This document shows, in pieces, positions 13,902 through 16,111 of a stretch of 16,111 bases of DNA. This DNA is from Asaia bogorensis (lineage in GTDB: Bacteria; Pseudomonadota; Alphaproteobacteria; Acetobacterales; Acetobacteraceae). The first letter of the stretch is position 1. The number at the start of each line of letters is the position of its first letter. The stretch is taken from contig CAMCEP010000034.1 of assembly GCA_945873675.1 (NCBI GenBank), positions 1 through 16,111 of the forward strand, written 5' to 3'. Position numbers and translations under genes: made by a program. Below the pieces are notes generated by a model that saw nothing but the letters and a program-made list of their open reading frames with translations, made no database searches and was not told the origin of the DNA.

Positions 13902-14348
13902 TTGGATCAACCTGTCTCCCTTGCCATTCCGGAAGGTTTTGTGCCGCGCCCTGCCGGAGGACCGTTTCTGGAACCGATTGGCCCCATCATGATCCGGCGG
14001 GATCACGGGCCGCTGGCCTTTGGCCTTCGGATCGAAAAGCGCCATTGCAACAGCAAGGACATGGCCCATGGCGGCATGTTGGCGACTTTTGCGGACCTGG
14101 CGCTTGGCATTGGCGGCTTCAACCTGGCCGGGGTGACGGGGTTCTTCACCACCATCAGCCTGAATTCGGACTATTTGGCGCCGGCGCTGCTCGGCACCTG
14201 GCTACAATGCGAACCGGTGCTGCTGCGCCGCACCCGCACGCTGGTCTTTGCCCAAGGGGTTTGCATGGCCGATAGCAAGCCCGTGCTGCGCGCGAGTGGG
14301 GTTTTTGCCCTGCCGAAGGATCTGCCGCCTCAGCCGGTCGGGGGCTGA
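13902..14348 (+). CDS. PaaI-type hotdog-fold thioesterase
   Basis: The 148-residue protein has a single hotdog domain of the PaaI/YbgC-like acyl-CoA thioesterase class. The active-site segment is NSKDMAHGGMLATFADLALG. Asn50, the His56-Gly57-Gly58 loop and Asp65 fit the PaaI catalytic arrangement. The physiological acyl-CoA is unknown. A TTG at 13902 is the only start between an in-frame TAG at 13881 and the conserved IPEGF block. An alternative GTG at 13941 has GGAAGG four bases upstream, but it would remove IPEGF, which many relatives have. The gene lies 51 bases after the CMD-like gene on the same strand and may share its transcript. Its last 19 bases overlap the convergent reductase gene. 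Confidence 0.83.
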   Translation: MDQPVSLAIPEGFVPRPAGGPFLEPIGPIMIRRDHGPLAFGLRIEKRHCNSKDMAHGGMLATFADLALGIGGFNLAGVTGFFTTISLNSDYLAPALLGTWLQCEPVLLRRTRTLVFAQGVCMADSKPVLRASGVFALPKDLPPQPVGG

Positions 14349-15322
14349 TATAGCCCGGCAGCGGTGGCGGCTTGGCTTGCCAGCGCCACCATCAACCTGA
14401 AGTTCGGCATGGGCACGCCCAAATCCTGCCCAAGCTGCAAGGGCGCGGTGAAAAGCGCGTCAATTTCCATCGGCCGGCCAAGTTCCAGATCTTGCAAGAT
14501 CGAAGGCTTATGTGCGGTCTCCCCAAAGCGGCGCATCCGCACTTCGCCCGGTACTTTCAGATCATGGCCAAGGGCGCGGGCCAGCGCCGTGCCTTCATCG
14601 GAAATGCGCACACCCGCTTCGAAAATCGCCGGGTCCGCCAGCGTTGCCTTCATATCCTGGCGCGAAAGCAGGCAAAGCGGCCCGACCACCATATTACCGA
14701 GCAGCTTGCCCCAGATGCGGTGGCGGATATTGCCCACCGCATCGGTCGGCATGCCGCCCGCACTCAACAGCGCCGCCAGCGCCTGGGCACGCGGAGAAAC
14801 CACGCCCCCAGGCTCCCCCAGAAAAAGCTTCAGATCAGCGTGTTCCGAGGTGACAATGCCAGGGGCCGCCACCGCGCTCGCGGCATAAATCACGCCGCCA
14901 ATGGCGCGTTCCACACCTACGGCGCGGCGCAGCGCATCATCGGGGTCGAGCACCGGCAGGCGCTTGCCTTCCAAGGCGCCGCCAATGCCATCGAAATACC
15001 ACCAGGGAATGCCATTCATGATAAAGGCAACGGGCGTATCGGGGCCAAGCAAAGGCGCGATCCCCGCCGCCACAGCAGGTAACGCGGGCGCCTTTACCGT
15101 GACCAGCACGGCATCCACAGGGCCGATCTCAGCGGCGTTTTCCGCCGCCTGCACCGGGTAAGTCTGGTCGCCTTCAGCGCTGCGCAGCCTGATCCCCCGC
15201 GCTTGCATCGCGGCCAGATGGGCGCCACGCGCAATCACGCTTACCTCGGCGCCGGCGGCAGCCAATCGCGCGGCCAAATGCGCGCCAATGGCGCCAGCGC
15301 CATAGACGCAAATGCGCTTCAC
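14330..15322 (-). CDS. Ketopantoate reductase family (2-dehydropantoate 2-reductase-like) dehydrogenase
   Basis: The 330-residue protein has an N-terminal Rossmann domain beginning MKRICVYGAGAIGAHLAARL, with the nucleotide-binding GAGAIG at 8-13. A helical C-terminal domain carries the KPA-family pattern. Conserved blocks include VKAPAL, FIMNGIPWW, IWGKLLGNMVVGPLC (candidate catalytic lysine) and HKPSILQDLELGRPMEID. PanE itself reduces ketopantoate with NADPH in pantothenate synthesis, but bacteria of this kind often carry several paralogs acting on other 2-oxo acids. The pairing with a creatininase-family gene suggests a catabolic or modified role, so I give no symbol. The start is a GTG at 15322 that overlaps the upstream TGA (GTGA), and the frame continuing to 15460 is rejected because it lies within that gene. 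Confidence 0.87.
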   Translation of the reverse strand: MKRICVYGAGAIGAHLAARLAAAGAEVSVIARGAHLAAMQARGIRLRSAEGDQTYPVQAAENAAEIGPVDAVLVTVKAPALPAVAAGIAPLLGPDTPVAFIMNGIPWWYFDGIGGALEGKRLPVLDPDDALRRAVGVERAIGGVIYAASAVAAPGIVTSEHADLKLFLGEPGGVVSPRAQALAALLSAGGMPTDAVGNIRHRIWGKLLGNMVVGPLCLLSRQDMKATLADPAIFEAGVRISDEGTALARALGHDLKVPGEVRMRRFGETAHKPSILQDLELGRPMEIDALFTAPLQLGQDLGVPMPNFRLMVALASQAATAAGLYQPPTG

Positions 15323-16110
15323 GGCGCGTGGTCGCGCAGTTGCGCGCAGATGGAAGCACCGGCGGCGACAAGCTGATCCACAATACGCGCGCCATGCGCC
15401 GCATTGGCACCGCGCGGGTCGGGGGCAGCAACGCCGCCGGGCGCCACTTCCGCCACCCACATCGGCACGGCGAATTCCACGCCATGGGCGCGAATGGCGC
15501 CAAAGCCCGTTGGCGGCACACCCAGATAAGGCCCCGTCGCTTCACGCGGGCGCGCCGCTTGCGGGCGGCACAATTCCGGCTTCAGCGCCATGGTGACGGA
15601 AGCAACAGGGTCTCCACCATGGCCAAAGGTGATCGGCTGCCCGCCCAATTCGCCATGCAGCTTGCCGGCTTCCCGCCAGAGATGCAGCGCTGGGATGATC
15701 ACGCCATGGCGATGGCGCATGCTGCGCGCGGCGGCATCGGCAGGGGCGATGGTGCCAGCATGGCCGTTCACGATCATGATGCGCCGCGCGCCGATTTTGA
15801 TGAAGGCTTCTGCCATTTCCTCGATCACGGCGGTGAGTGTCGCGACCGAAAGCGTGATGCCGCCCGCGACACCGGCGAAGAAATCCTCGCCACCAAAGGG
15901 AATGGCCGGCGCCACCAGCGCATCCGCGCCCTTGGCGTAAGCGGCAGCGGCAATGCGGCAGGCGATATCTTCCGCGACCAGATAATCGCCCATCGGCAAG
16001 GCAGGGCCATGGGTTTCAAGGCTGCCCATGGGCAGGATGGCCACCGCCCCGGCGGCGAAGCGGGAAGCAACTTCTGGCGCGGTCAGTTCCGCGATGCGAT
16101 GCGCGCTCAT
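15319..16110 (-). CDS. Creatininase/FAPy-deformylase-like family amidohydrolase
   Basis: This 263-residue protein belongs to the creatininase superfamily of metal-dependent amide hydrolases. Metal ligands are visible in GSLETHGPALPMGDYLVAED (Glu32, His34, Asp42) and in MIVNGHAGT (His117). The fifth ligand region reads FGHGGDPVAS, with Asp167 where creatininase usually has Glu in an HAGE motif. The family covers creatininase, FAPy deformylase and the mycofactocin peptidase MftE, so the substrate cannot be read from sequence. The ATG at 16110 is one base from the window edge, which hides its ribosome site; an earlier start outside the window cannot be excluded, although the N-terminus MSAHRIAELTAPEVASRF looks complete. 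It precedes the ketopantoate-reductase-like gene in an operon, with a four-base overlap. Confidence 0.85.
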   Translation of the reverse strand: MSAHRIAELTAPEVASRFAAGAVAILPMGSLETHGPALPMGDYLVAEDIACRIAAAAYAKGADALVAPAIPFGGEDFFAGVAGGITLSVATLTAVIEEMAEAFIKIGARRIMIVNGHAGTIAPADAAARSMRHRHGVIIPALHLWREAGKLHGELGGQPITFGHGGDPVASVTMALKPELCRPQAARPREATGPYLGVPPTGFGAIRAHGVEFAVPMWVAEVAPGGVAAPDPRGANAAHGARIVDQLVAAGASICAQLRDHAP

Positions 16111-16111
16111 G

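Noticed and set aside
15323..15460. N-terminal extension of the reductase gene on the minus strand
   Set aside because: The segment lies within the creatininase-family gene in another frame. The Rossmann motif starts directly after the GTG at 15322.

Overview
The window looks like ordinary chromosome from a GC-rich alphaproteobacterium, most plausibly of the Rhodospirillales/Acetobacteraceae type. This is inferred from the high GC coding sequence, the alphaproteobacterial form of SerC, the two-domain GlnE paired with a Bcp peroxiredoxin, and a small relic of a Bug-type solute-binding protein gene. No rRNA, tRNA, insertion sequence, CRISPR array or prophage gene was found. No gap between genes exceeds about 200 bases.

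Layout from left to right. The 3' part of purB (+, cut by the left edge) converges on the serC-serA operon (-). This operon supplies the first two steps of serine synthesis and is preceded by a leader with two abutting hairpins that resembles the alphaproteobacterial serC RNA motif. Upstream of that lies a large AsmA/YhdP-like envelope protein gene (-), divergent from glnE (+). glnE overlaps bcp by an ATGA junction. bcp converges on the hisF-hisE operon (-), where HisE carries an unusual lysine-rich N-terminal tail. Divergent from hisF is yqgE (+), followed closely by a small cupin gene (+).

The last 3 kb looks more like accessory metabolism. It begins with a 45-codon remnant of a Bug (TctC-family) binding protein, whose stop codon overlaps the start of a carboxymuconolactone-decarboxylase-like gene (+). 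A PaaI-type thioesterase gene (+) follows. A minus-strand pair, creatininase-family amidohydrolase then ketopantoate-reductase-family protein, is joined by a GTGA overlap, and the reductase gene overlaps the thioesterase gene tail-to-tail.

The genes fall into short operons: serC-serA, glnE-bcp, hisF-hisE, yqgE-cupin, Bug relic-CMD (perhaps with the thioesterase), and creatininase-reductase. I see no wholly new multi-gene system. The observations most worth following are the serC leader RNA, the Bug relic acting as a coupled leader ORF, and the HisE tail.
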